From GCA-2746605 sp963710615 (GTDB taxonomy: Bacteria > Bacteroidota > Ignavibacteria > Ignavibacteriales > Melioribacteraceae), in contig CAVQBF010000002.1 in NCBI GenBank assembly GCA_963710615.1, forward strand, positions 248,001-312,000: a stretch of 64,000 bases of DNA, in the 5' to 3' direction. The notes below the pieces were generated by a model. The model was given only the letters and a program-made list of their open reading frames with translations. It was not told where the DNA came from and ran no database searches. The stretch's first letter is position 1. Every line of letters starts with the position of its first letter. A program made the position numbers and the translations under genes. Positions 44,620 through 54,283 of the stretch are shown piece after piece.

Positions 44620-46707
44620 TTATCTATAAAACATATATCTGTTGTCTTCAATGTCTGCTTTTTCTTTGAGAGATGCAATCCAGTCAGTAAATACTCTGCT
44701 TTTCTTTTGGTTCATCAAATTATCTCTTAAAGAATTTTTCTGAATAGAATAAAGAGTTGAATCAATCTCGGAACGTTCAGTAACTTTTAACAAGTAAGCT
44801 CCTCTGCTTGATTTTACCGGGTCAGTGATTTTATTTAGTTCAGCTTCAAGAGCAGCTTGTGCAAATGCAAAATCTCTTCCAACTCCTGGAATTGTTCCAG
44901 ATGCAGTAAAATTACTTGCAGTAGAGACTCTGGCTTTATCGTAAATAGCTTTTGCAATATTTAGATCAATATTTTCAGTGGCTTTTTCTTTAATATCCTT
45001 TGCAATTTTTACAGCTCGATCAAGTTTCTTTTCTCTAAGTAATTTATTCTTAATTGTAGCTGAAACTTCCTCAAACGGTTTTTTGCCTTCTTTTATAATT
45101 TCAGAGACTTTGGCAACTACGTAACCGGCAGGCACTTTGAAAGGAGAGCTGACATCGTTGATACCACTATCAAATGAGAATCTTAATAATGCATTATTGG
45201 CGCCTAGTCCAGGAATAACCTTTGTCTCCTCCTTAAATTGAGGGGTCTCTTTAATTTCATATCCCAGCAATTCTGCTTCAGATTCAAAATCATTTTTATC
45301 AGCAATGTATGAAAAGTCATTTGCATTATCATAAGCACGGTCAAGAGTTGTAGCTGAGGCAGTTATTGCATTTACAATTTTTTCAACCACATATTTTTTA
45401 TTACTCTTTCCAGTTACCTTAATGATATGATAACCAAATTGTGTTTTAACAGGTTTTTGAATTGCTCCTATTCTTCCTCTAAAAGAAGCATCTTCAAATT
45501 CTTTTACCATCTGACCTTTACCAAACCATCCTAAATCGCCGCCGCTTGAAGCGCTACCATCTTCTGATTTCTCTATCGCAACTTCCGCAAAATCTGCGCC
45601 ATCCATGAGTTCCTGGTAAATCTCATCAATCTTCTGTTTTGCTGCATTTTCATCAGCCCCCGATTTTATTAAAATATGAGAGGCTCTTACCAATGGTTCA
45701 TCGCTATTTATTGTTTTATTTAGTTTATATACACTATATCCTTCACTTGTCGCAACGGGTCCAATAATTTTCCCTGGTTCTAAATCAGCTATTAAACTGC
45801 TTGCTTGTTTTGGCAATAAACTTAGCGATACCGTATCAACTGAAAAAGGCTGATCCGAATAAATTTCAACATAAGTTTTAAATGAAGAAGTATCATCCTC
45901 TAGTTTTTTAACTATTGCTGCTAAATTATTTTTTATAGCATTAGAATCGTCCTTGGTTGGTGCGTTACTGAAGAGTACGTATTTTATCTTTCTCTGTGCA
46001 TCAACCTTAAATTCTTCATCATTATCTTTATAATATTTCATAATTTCGTCTTCAGCAACCGAGACGACACTATCAGGCATTGAATTAGCATCAACCAAAA
46101 CATAATCAGCAGTCATCTTAACATTTTGCTCAACAAATTTTCTTTTAATTTCTTGATCACTTACAACAACGGCAGCGTTAAGAAAAGTACCTAATTTCTG
46201 CTGAATTAGTTGCTGTTTAACAACTTGTTCGGTCTGTAGCATTGCTTCTTTATTGTTAGGATCAAAAATTGCTTGGTCATAAGCTTGCCGATTAAATTTT
46301 CCAGTTGAGTCTATAAAGTACTGGGTAATAATTTCAGGTGGATTTGGACCCTGAATTGTATTAATGATCTCTTCATCAGTAACAACAATACCAAGTTCTT
46401 TAATTTTTTCATCAATAAGTTTTTGTGAAACCATATTGTCCCATACTTGATCTCTAAAAGCATCAAGCTGACTCTCAGGTATTTCTTGTCCCGTTTGTGC
46501 TACTTGGTTTGTTCTATATTGTTCAACCAAATTAGAAAATTCTTGATAACTAATATCTTCACCATTGATGGAGCCGACATTGTTTGTTCTTGTAGCAATA
46601 ACATCGGCAATTTTAGAATCAGAAAGAACCATAAAAAGAACAAAAAGTCCACCAACTGCAATAATAAACCATGGAGCTAGGCTTCGCATTCGCGCCATCA
46701 TTCCCAT
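44620..46707 (-). CDS. PpiD-like periplasmic foldase (SurA_N plus rotamase domain)
   Basis: 695 residues. An N-terminal membrane anchor (APWFIIAVGGLFVLFMVLS) has the protein facing the periplasm. A SurA-N-like helical part begins INGEDISYQEFSNLVEQYR, and the parvulin domain is RASHILIKSGADENAAKQK...GGDLGWFGKGQMVKEFEDAS...FGYHIIKV. A second parvulin-like repeat without catalytic residues may lie near 480-580. PpiD helps newly exported outer-membrane proteins fold. The gene is divergent from the symporter genes, with 216 bases between. The first ATGs (MGMMARM) leave the exact start open within three residues. Confidence 0.93.
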   Translation of the reverse strand: MGMMARMRSLAPWFIIAVGGLFVLFMVLSDSKIADVIATRTNNVGSINGEDISYQEFSNLVEQYRTNQVAQTGQEIPESQLDAFRDQVWDNMVSQKLIDEKIKELGIVVTDEEIINTIQGPNPPEIITQYFIDSTGKFNRQAYDQAIFDPNNKEAMLQTEQVVKQQLIQQKLGTFLNAAVVVSDQEIKRKFVEQNVKMTADYVLVDANSMPDSVVSVAEDEIMKYYKDNDEEFKVDAQRKIKYVLFSNAPTKDDSNAIKNNLAAIVKKLEDDTSSFKTYVEIYSDQPFSVDTVSLSLLPKQASSLIADLEPGKIIGPVATSEGYSVYKLNKTINSDEPLVRASHILIKSGADENAAKQKIDEIYQELMDGADFAEVAIEKSEDGSASSGGDLGWFGKGQMVKEFEDASFRGRIGAIQKPVKTQFGYHIIKVTGKSNKKYVVEKIVNAITASATTLDRAYDNANDFSYIADKNDFESEAELLGYEIKETPQFKEETKVIPGLGANNALLRFSFDSGINDVSSPFKVPAGYVVAKVSEIIKEGKKPFEEVSATIKNKLLREKKLDRAVKIAKDIKEKATENIDLNIAKAIYDKARVSTASNFTASGTIPGVGRDFAFAQAALEAELNKITDPVKSSRGAYLLKVTERSEIDSTLYSIQKNSLRDNLMNQKKSRVFTDWIASLKEKADIEDNRYMFYR

Positions 46708-46923
46708 ATTAAACTACTCCTATATTACTCTAATTAAAATTATCTAATTAATAAAGTTAGATACACAGTATTTGAAAAGCAATATTTTAAATTTTCTCTT
46801 CTAAGTGATATTTAGATTCATCTATAAATTAAAAACGAATAAAAAGTGAGAATAATTTGCAAGTATATCTGCCCTTATGTAATTTTATAATAGAATATCA
46901 AAACAATCATCTATAGGCGCAAT

Positions 46924-47136
46924 ATGCTTTCATTTTTTGATTCTTGGCTGCCCTTCATATATTTGTATGGTGTAGGGGGCTTTTTCTTTTTAGTAGGAAT
47001 GGTAATTATTAGAAAGAGTGGGGCAATTAATCTTGGGATTAAAAGGCATCGATTTTGGTACAGGGTTCTCATTTTCGGCTTTTTCTATTTTGTAGCTCTT
47101 CACGCATTTTTTATAATTTTAGCACTTTACTGGTAG
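46924..47136 (+). CDS. Small membrane protein, likely symporter accessory subunit
   Basis: 70 residues, two membrane segments (LPFIYLYGVGGFFFLVGMVII and VLIFGFFYFVALHAFFIILAL) joined by a basic loop (RKSGAINLGIKRHRFWYR). It lies four bases before a sodium/solute symporter gene and has the two-helix plan of small partners such as those paired with SSS proteins. No family name is certain. It is longer than 60 residues and well placed, so I regard it as real. Confidence 0.8.
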   Translation: MLSFFDSWLPFIYLYGVGGFFFLVGMVIIRKSGAINLGIKRHRFWYRVLIFGFFYFVALHAFFIILALYW

Positions 47137-47140
47137 GTAT

Positions 47141-49260
47141 ATGGAAACTACGACAACTCAAGGAATTCAGACTTTTCACAATATTGGCTCTTCAACAGAT
47201 TGGATTGTAATGGTTGTTTACTTTCTGGTCATTATGCTTTTCGGAACTTATTTTGGCAGATATAATAGAAGTACAAAAGACTTTTTCTTTGGTGGAAGAA
47301 GATTTGCATGGTGGTTAATTGCATTTTCTATTGTTGCAACCGGAGTTGGAAGTCATAGTTTTGTTAAGTACTCTGCAAAAGGTTTTGAGCATGGTATTTC
47401 TTCAACAATGACATATATTAACGATTGGTTTTTTCTTCCATTTTTCCTTTTTGGATGGCTGCCAATTATTGTTTATACTAAAATCAGATCAATACCGGAA
47501 TATTTTGAAAAGCGATTCAGTCCCTCAGCCAGATTTTTAGCAACAATTTTGCTTCTTTTTTATATGATTGGTTATATAGGCATTGGATTTTTAACACTTG
47601 GTAAAGCAGTACTTCCATTACTGCCGGAAAGTTTCAGTTTGTTTGGGTCTGAATACCAGATAACCCTAATGGGGGCTGTAATTGTAATTGCAGTTATTAC
47701 AGGAATTTATATTACGTTTGGCGGTCAAACAGCTGTTATTTTTACTGATCTACTTCAAGGATTTATTTTACTCTTTGCCGGATTTTTACTTTTCTTTCTG
47801 GGCATATCATATATCGGCGGGATTGATGTTTTCTGGAACTTGTTGCCAAACGAATTTCAAATGCCTCTGGCTAAATTCAATGAACCTTCCAGCTTTAACT
47901 TTGTCGGAATATTTTGGCAGGATGGTGTAGCCGGCTCAATTGGGTTTCTGTTTATGAACATGGGACTTATAATGAGGTTTATGGCAACAAAAAGCGTTGA
48001 TGAAGGAAGAAAAGCAGCAACATTTAATATTTTATTTATGCTCCCTCTTTCGGCAATTGTAGTCGGTAACGCAGGCTGGATTGGTAAAGCAATTTCTGTT
48101 TCTAATCCAGAACTTGGTTCCGCCCAATACATCACCGGATCAAATTTTTGTTGTAGTTGCTAATATTGTAGCATTACCCGGAGTTTTTGGATTTATAATG
48201 GCGGCATTAACGGCGGCATTAATGTCAACTGTTGATACGCTAATAAATGCAACTGCAGCAATTTATATAAATGATGTTTATAGGCCGACAAAAATATTTT
48301 TAAAGAAAAAAGTGCTTTCAAAAAGAGAAACAGATACAAAAGAATTAGCAGCGGCTAGATATTCATCAATAGCAATAACTGCTTTAGGTGTACTTTCAGT
48401 TTTAGCATTTAAGAGCTTCCCAACAGTTTATGAAGCGCACGGTTATTTCCATTCAACTTTAACTCCGCCTTTAGTTGTTGCAATATTTTTAGGATTGTTC
48501 TGGAGAAAATTTACTCCCGCTGCAGTCATTGCAACATTTGTAAGCGGTGTTGCATTAATGATTGTTGGATTACATGACCCAACCGTAATTTCACCATTTG
48601 ATCATGGAATTCAAATGGATCCAGACCATCCTTACTCATACATTCGGGCACTTTATAACATGGTTCGTTTGTGTTGTTGCAGCAGTTTTAGTTACTATCA
48701 CTACTCCTCAACAAGAACAAATTGTTAGATCTCTTAAAGGCAAAGAAAATGGTAAGGTATCAGTTTACATATTATTAGCAGTATCAATTTTTGTATTTAT
48801 AATTGTTCTTTTTGATATGGCTCCGCTTTTAATTCAATTTATTGGCATTGCAATAATGATGTTTAGTACTTCAATTGTTTCTACCTATTTTATTGATTAT
48901 GATCCTGTAGCACAAATTAATGGTTTAACAGTTTGGTCAGTTGCACAGGCAAAAGAATTTTTTAAAGGAAGCAAAGTAAATAATTTAGAAGGAGAGAAAG
49001 TTGTTGTAGACTGGAAAATTAAAGAAGGTGAAGAAGAAACAGTTAACTTTTCTAAACGAGAAATGGAATTGATGAAAGCAAATGTTGGGGATCTTGTTTA
49101 TTTATGTGATGCAAGAAAGTACCTAGGTGGATTAAAATCTGTGCACTCTACATATGGAGAACCTCATGATGAGGATGGTGTTGTTTATATAACAAATGAA
49201 GACTTTCTTAACGGGGTTTTCGAAAAAGGTAAAAAGTTGACTGCAGAAAAAGAGATGTAG
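47141..49260 (+). pseudogene. Sodium:solute symporter (SSS family) with two frameshifts
   Basis: Starts METTTTQGIQTFHNIGSS and runs through the SSS core: FFFGGRRFAWWLIAFSIVAT, then ITGIYITFGGQTAVIFTDLL, and so on. Frame 1 ends near 48163; a one-base shift at about 48130 joins NTSPDQIFVVVANIVALPG and ALMSTVDTLINATAAIYIND, the sodium-site helix. A second shift near 48660 joins SYIRAL and ITWFVCVVAAVLVTITTPQ to the C-terminal soluble part ending 49260. Each needs removal of one base. Rejoined length is 705 residues, longer than most SSS members, with a hydrophilic C-terminal extension of about 110. The solute is unknown. Both frame changes occur at C or T runs. Confidence 0.88.
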
Positions 49261-49280
49261 AGTAAAATTTCAGTATTTTT

Positions 49281-49308
49281 AAGCCGTCAGAATTTGGCGG
49301 CTTTTTTT
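49281..49308 (+). terminator. Rho-independent terminator after the symporter
   Basis: AAGCCG (49281-49286) and CGGCTT with a loop of about 12 bases, followed by T7. It is about 20 bases after the stop codon, and the following plus-strand gene starts 70 bases later. Confidence 0.85.
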
Positions 49309-49378
49309 ATGCGTAAAAATTAACTGAACAATTCTGATAAATAATTTATTTTTGGGACCAGTAATCTAAATTAACTAT

Positions 49379-50473
49379 ATGGACGCAAAAAAATATAATA
49401 ATATTAAACTTTTCTTCAGCATTTCTAAATCAATAATTACTTTTACTTTGATTTTTTTATTTGTGGCTCTGGGATATAGTGAAAGTCTTGTCAATTATAT
49501 TGAGCAATCAATTAGTCATCAATATTTAATTTTGTTGGTCTTCGTATTTATCACTGGATTTGCAATGTCAGTATTGTTTTTCCCGGTAAATTTCTATACC
49601 GACTTTATTCTTGAACATAAGTATAATTTATCAAATCAAAAATTCTTGGCTTGGATTTGGGAGAATGCAAAAGCAACATTAGTAGGTGGAGTGATTGGAA
49701 TACCCTTACTATTGATATTTTATTATGTTTTAGAAAGTTATGGAAGTCTATGGTGGTTGCCATTTTCAATTTTGTTATTTGTGGTTTCAGTTATACTGTC
49801 TAAAATAGTTCCAATAATAATCTTGCCGTTATTTTACAAGATAACGCCAATCGAAGATGAAGATCTAAAATCGAGAATAATCAAGTTATCGAAAAATGTT
49901 AATATGAAAGTTGAAAATATTTTCCAGTTTAACATGAGTAAGAACACTAAGAAAGCAAATGCAGCATTTACCGGTTTGGGCAAAACAAAGAAAATTTTAC
50001 TCGGTGATACACTTACAAGTGATTTTACTAACGATGAAATTGAAACAGTTATTGCGCACGAACTTGGTCACTATAAGCATAAGCATATAATCGTGAATAT
50101 TGTAGTAGGAACAATAACCAGTTTTATAACGCTTTATCTAATTTCAGTACTTTACGAAAATTCACTAACTTGGTTTGGATTTAGCCAAATTACAGAAATT
50201 GCTGCATTACCAATTTTAAGTTTATGGGGAATGATCATTGGTTTAATTCAAACTCCACTTACAAATATTCTTTCTCGCAGACATGAATATCAAGCTGATG
50301 AGTATGCAATTAAATCAACAAATAAAAAAGAAATTTTTATAAACACATTAAATAAACTAACAGATCAAAACTTAAGTGATAAAGAGCCTCACCCATTTGT
50401 TGAATGGTTTTTCTATAGTCATCCATCAATTAAGAATAGAATTGCTTATATCAATAATTTGAATGTTAATTAG
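49379..50473 (+). CDS. M48 metallopeptidase, Ste24/CAAX-protease type membrane protein
   Basis: 364 residues with about six membrane segments. The zinc motif is VIAHELGHYKHKH with His227, Glu228 and His231, and the third ligand is in SRRHEYQADEYA. The N-terminal membrane segments and the FPVNFYTDFILEHKYNLSNQ motif match Ste24 peptidases. Bacterial substrates are unknown. Nine bases separate it from gatC. Confidence 0.93.
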   Translation: MDAKKYNNIKLFFSISKSIITFTLIFLFVALGYSESLVNYIEQSISHQYLILLVFVFITGFAMSVLFFPVNFYTDFILEHKYNLSNQKFLAWIWENAKATLVGGVIGIPLLLIFYYVLESYGSLWWLPFSILLFVVSVILSKIVPIIILPLFYKITPIEDEDLKSRIIKLSKNVNMKVENIFQFNMSKNTKKANAAFTGLGKTKKILLGDTLTSDFTNDEIETVIAHELGHYKHKHIIVNIVVGTITSFITLYLISVLYENSLTWFGFSQITEIAALPILSLWGMIIGLIQTPLTNILSRRHEYQADEYAIKSTNKKEIFINTLNKLTDQNLSDKEPHPFVEWFFYSHPSIKNRIAYINNLNVN

Positions 50474-50482
50474 GAAAAGAAA

Positions 50483-50779
50483 ATGTCAGTGACAAAAAAT
50501 GATGTAAAAAAAATAGCTGAGTTGGCACGTTTAGAATTTACTGAAACTGAATTGGAAAACTATACAACCGAAATGAATAAAATGCTTGATTATGTTGACA
50601 AGCTGAATGAACTTAATACTGAAAACGTTCAACCTTTATCACATCCCATTGAAAATACAAATGTGTTCAGAGAAGATGAAGTAAAGCAATCAACCAATCG
50701 AGGAGAGGCATTAAAAAACGCGCCTGATAAATCGTCTGAACACTTTAAAGTTCCGAAAGTTATCAGTCAAAGTAAATAA
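50483..50779 (+). CDS. gatC: Glutamyl-tRNA(Gln)/aspartyl-tRNA(Asn) amidotransferase subunit C
   Basis: 98 residues. IAELARLEFTETELENYTTE, DYVDKLNELNTENVQPLSHP and NVFREDE are the GatC motifs in order. It belongs to the GatCAB complex that makes Gln-tRNA or Asn-tRNA from mischarged tRNA; gatA and gatB are not in the window. AGGAAAAG lies before the ATG. Confidence 0.95.
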   Translation: MSVTKNDVKKIAELARLEFTETELENYTTEMNKMLDYVDKLNELNTENVQPLSHPIENTNVFREDEVKQSTNRGEALKNAPDKSSEHFKVPKVISQSK

Positions 50780-50788
50780 AAATTAGTT

Positions 50789-51547
50789 ATGATCATTGGA
50801 ATAATTCCTGCTAGATTCAATTCAACTCGGTTACCAGGTAAACCTTTATTGGATATTGGTGGAAAACCGATGCTGCAGCATACTTACGAGAGCGCTAAAA
50901 AATCAAGATTGCTTTCTGATATTGTAATTGCCGTTGATGATGAAAGAGTTTATGAAGCTGCAAAAAAATTTGGTGCTGAAGTTAAAATGACACCAAAGGA
51001 ACTAGAAACTGGATCTGATAGAATTGCGTACGTTGCTCAAAAATTATCAACTGCAGAAATTATTGTAAATATACAAGGCGATGAACCGTTTATACCCGGA
51101 ACTATGATAGATGAAGCTATTGAACCTTTGCTGTTTGATAAAAATGTATCAATTTCTACTTTAGCTAAAAGAATTTTTTCACCGACTGAGCTAAATTCTC
51201 CTTCAATCCCCAAAGTAGTTTTTGATTACAACAATTACGCTTTATATTTTTCAAGATCACCAATTCCTTATGTCCGCGATTCAGTTTCTGATAGTCAAAA
51301 ATTACGTGTGGCAGATATTTATAAGCACATTGGACTTTATGTTTACAGAAAACCGGAATTATTAAAATTTACTTCTTTAAGACCAACTGATTTAGAAAAG
51401 TATGAAAAACTTGAACAGCTTAGAATGCTTGAAAATAATATGAAAATTAAAGTAGTCGTAACTAATTTTGAAAGTCTCTCAGTTGATACACAAGATGATT
51501 TAGATATTGCTCGTTTGCATTATAAGAACATTAGTATGGGTGAATAA
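50789..51547 (+). CDS. kdsB: 3-deoxy-manno-octulosonate cytidylyltransferase
   Basis: 252 residues. The nucleotide-binding start IIPARFNSTRLPGKPLLDIG, then ETGSDRIAYVAQKL, NIQGDEPFI and ALYFSRSPIPY, and IGLYVYRKPEL are KdsB motifs. It activates Kdo as CMP-Kdo for lipopolysaccharide core synthesis. kdsA and kdsD lie 4 kb downstream on the same strand. Confidence 0.96.
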   Translation: MIIGIIPARFNSTRLPGKPLLDIGGKPMLQHTYESAKKSRLLSDIVIAVDDERVYEAAKKFGAEVKMTPKELETGSDRIAYVAQKLSTAEIIVNIQGDEPFIPGTMIDEAIEPLLFDKNVSISTLAKRIFSPTELNSPSIPKVVFDYNNYALYFSRSPIPYVRDSVSDSQKLRVADIYKHIGLYVYRKPELLKFTSLRPTDLEKYEKLEQLRMLENNMKIKVVVTNFESLSVDTQDDLDIARLHYKNISMGE

Positions 51548-51548
51548 T

Positions 51549-52505
51549 ATGAAAATTCCGTCGAAGCTTAGTTTAGCCAATATTCCAACTCCTGTGCAAA
51601 ACATTAATTTTGAGGGCTGTAATTTTTTAATAAAAAGAGACGACTTCACCGGGGTTGAATTAACTGGAAATAAAGTTAGAAAATTAGAATATCTGCTTTA
51701 CGATGCAAAAAAGAATAAGTGTGATCACATTTTTACATCCGGCGGGGATCAGTCGAATCATGCAAGAGCGACCTGCATTGCTGCAACATCTTTGGGATTT
51801 AAGTCTAAATTATTTTTGTGGGGAAATCAAAATCAAAACGCCGATGGGAATTTATTTTTAGATAAACTTACAGGTACAGATATTAAATTCCTCACAAAAA
51901 AGGAATATAAAAATGTTTACAATATTATGGTTGAGGAAAGTGAACTTTTAAAAAGTAAGAAACGAAAAGCTTATGTTATTCCTTCAGGAGGTTCGTCAAC
52001 TGTTGGAATCTGGGGGTATATAAATTTTGTAAAAGAACTTAGCCAGCAAGTTGATCTTAAAAAAGTAAAAGGGATTGTTTTTGCAAATGGTTCAGCCGGA
52101 ACGGCTTCAGGAGTTTTATTAGGGGCAGCTCTTTTAGGAATAAACTTGAAAATATTTCCGGTAATTGTACTTGATACAAAAGAGCAAGTTTACAATGAGA
52201 TTGAAATATTAACAAGTGAATGTGTAAATGAATTTGGACTCGATATACAAGTAAATATGAAAAATGTGGAAATTATTGAAGGTTATTCAGAAGAGGGATA
52301 TAAGAATATAAGTCCTGATAAAATTAAATTGATCAATCAGTTCTTTACAAAAACCGGTATATTGCTTGATCCAACTTATACTGGTAAAGCATTTTCAGCT
52401 TATTTTGAAAACTTTATTAAAGGAAAGAAAAAAAGCAAAGTTCTCTTTCTTCACACCGGGGGAATATTTGGAGCTTTTGCTAAAAAGAAAAATTACTTAG
52501 ATTAA
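51549..52505 (+). CDS. D-cysteine desulfhydrase/ACC deaminase-family PLP enzyme
   Basis: 318 residues from the ATG at 51549. An in-frame start 42 bases earlier would overlap kdsB and add residues the family lacks. Lys42 in VELTGNKVRKLEYLL is the PLP-binding lysine; TSGGDQSNHARATCIAATSL and the glycine-rich GSAGTASGVLLGAALLG phosphate loop match tryptophan-synthase-beta-type PLP enzymes of the DcyD/ACC deaminase group. Likely substrate is D-cysteine or a similar amino acid. C-terminal LHTGGIFGAF is also typical. Confidence 0.9.
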   Translation: MKIPSKLSLANIPTPVQNINFEGCNFLIKRDDFTGVELTGNKVRKLEYLLYDAKKNKCDHIFTSGGDQSNHARATCIAATSLGFKSKLFLWGNQNQNADGNLFLDKLTGTDIKFLTKKEYKNVYNIMVEESELLKSKKRKAYVIPSGGSSTVGIWGYINFVKELSQQVDLKKVKGIVFANGSAGTASGVLLGAALLGINLKIFPVIVLDTKEQVYNEIEILTSECVNEFGLDIQVNMKNVEIIEGYSEEGYKNISPDKIKLINQFFTKTGILLDPTYTGKAFSAYFENFIKGKKKSKVLFLHTGGIFGAFAKKKNYLD

Positions 52506-52616
52506 CCTAATAAAAAACTCGGAACCAGGGAAAAATTATCATTCTGGTTTTCAATGTTTTTTTGAAATATCAGAGACTAATATTTATTGAAAGCTGGATG
52601 AAATTTAAGGTTTATT

Positions 52617-53030
52617 ATGAATAAAAAAATAAGAGTACTTATTGCAAAAGCCGGCTTAGACGGTCATGATAGAGGCGCAAAAGTAATTGCAGCAGCTTTA
52701 CGCGATGCCGGAATGGAAGTAATATACTTAGGTTTACGTCAAACTCCCCAAATGATTGTTAGTGCTGCAGTACAAGAAGACGTTGATGCAATTGGAATTA
52801 GCATTCTTTCCGGCGCTCATATGACGGTTTTTCCTGCAATTCTCAGTGAAATGAAAAAAAATGAGATTGAGGATGTTCTACTTTTTGGAGGTGGAATTAT
52901 TCCCGATAAAGATTTGTTAAAATTAAAAGAAATGGGGGTCGGTGAACTTTTTACTCCCGGCGCATCAATGAGTGAAGTAGTTGACTTCCTTAAAAAATGG
53001 GTAGCTGAGCATCCAAGAGATTTAGTTTAA
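52617..53030 (+). CDS. Stand-alone cobalamin-binding subunit of an acyl-CoA mutase
   Basis: 137 residues. The motif KAGLDGHDRGAKVIAAAL holds the DxHxxG cobalt-ligand sequence (His17), followed by SILSGAHMTVFPAI and FGGGIIPDKDLLKL. This is the C-terminal B12 domain of methylmalonyl-CoA mutase as a separate polypeptide, as in split mutases. The catalytic subunit is not nearby, so it must act with a partner encoded elsewhere. ATG with no strong ribosome site. Confidence 0.92.
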   Translation: MNKKIRVLIAKAGLDGHDRGAKVIAAALRDAGMEVIYLGLRQTPQMIVSAAVQEDVDAIGISILSGAHMTVFPAILSEMKKNEIEDVLLFGGGIIPDKDLLKLKEMGVGELFTPGASMSEVVDFLKKWVAEHPRDLV

Positions 53031-53179
53031 AGAGAAGTATACCGTAAAGATTCACAGAAAGCTATTTCTATTCAGCGTTATTATTGTGTTTTTTACAAAT
53101 TTTGAAACAAGTCCAATATTTTATTATCCTCACTTTTTTGATTATCTTTATATCTTTACTAAAAAGCGAATACTAATAA

Positions 53180-54274
53180 GTGATCATTAATTCAAAAAGA
53201 ATAATCTATGTAGATATCATGCGTGCCTTTGCAGTTTTAATGATGATTCAAGGACACACGGTAGATACATTTTTAGCTGATGAATACAGGACAATGGAAT
53301 CTGTTACTTATTCATTTTGGCATACTTTGCGAGGATTTACTGCTCCAATTTTTATGTTCACTGCCGGATTAATTTTTACTTACTTGCTTAAAGCTGAGGA
53401 TTTTGATTTTACAAAAAACCCAAGAATTAAAAAGGGTTTAAAAAGAGCTCTAATGCTTATTGGAATTGGGTATTTACTTCGATATCCCACTTATAGAATA
53501 TTTGATTTTAGCGATGTAGGGCAAGCACAATGGGATATATTTTTTGCTGTTGATGCACTTCATCTTATTGGCTTCGGCATGCTGGGAATTATTGCGATTA
53601 CTTTTTTATCAAAACGGATGCATCTAAGTATAAACTTTCTAACAATTACCATTATTATATTTTTGCTTTTAGTAAGTCCGATGGTAAATAAAATTGAGTG
53701 GAATAATTTTTTACCACAATATTTATCATCTTATTTAACCAAAAGTTACGGTTCATTATTTCCACTATTCCCTTGGCTTGTCTATGTTTTAGCGGGAGGT
53801 TTACTTGGTAATTATCTTTACAAGAATGATGGAATTTATTCCAAGAAAAGATTTTCATTTATTCTTTCTGCAATTGGAATCTCATTCATATTTGCATCAT
53901 TTATCTTGTTCAGATTAGAAGCTACAGTTCTTGATGAAATGAAATACTGGTTTTTCAGTAATGGAATAATATTTTTAAGAGTTGGTTATGTTATACTTTT
54001 AAATGGCATAATGGCATTTATTGTTCGAAAGTTTAACTCAATTCCAGAAATCATCAAAGAAACCGGAAAGAAAACCTTAATGCTGTATGTAATTCATGTC
54101 GTGATTTTATATGGATCAGCATGGTTCCCGGGATTTTATAAATATTTATCTAGAAGTTTTAATCCATTAGAAACTTTATCAGCAGTTATTTTAATGCTAT
54201 CAGCAATGTTTGCAATTGTTCATTTCAGCGGTAAAATTAAACAGTTCAAAAAACGAAAAATAGTTCTTAATTAA
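53180..54274 (+). CDS. DUF1624/heparan-alpha-glucosaminide acetyltransferase-like membrane protein
   Basis: 364 residues from a GTG, with about ten membrane segments. The start RIIYVDIMRAFAVLMMIQGH, with the first-helix His, and the FTAPIFMFTAGLIFTYLL segment are the family's hallmark. Relatives transfer acyl groups across the membrane onto sugars or lipids. The position just before ruvB and the LPS cluster fits envelope glycan acylation, but this is inference. Confidence 0.88.
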   Translation: MIINSKRIIYVDIMRAFAVLMMIQGHTVDTFLADEYRTMESVTYSFWHTLRGFTAPIFMFTAGLIFTYLLKAEDFDFTKNPRIKKGLKRALMLIGIGYLLRYPTYRIFDFSDVGQAQWDIFFAVDALHLIGFGMLGIIAITFLSKRMHLSINFLTITIIIFLLLVSPMVNKIEWNNFLPQYLSSYLTKSYGSLFPLFPWLVYVLAGGLLGNYLYKNDGIYSKKRFSFILSAIGISFIFASFILFRLEATVLDEMKYWFFSNGIIFLRVGYVILLNGIMAFIVRKFNSIPEIIKETGKKTLMLYVIHVVILYGSAWFPGFYKYLSRSFNPLETLSAVILMLSAMFAIVHFSGKIKQFKKRKIVLN

Positions 54275-54283
54275 GTATAGTTT

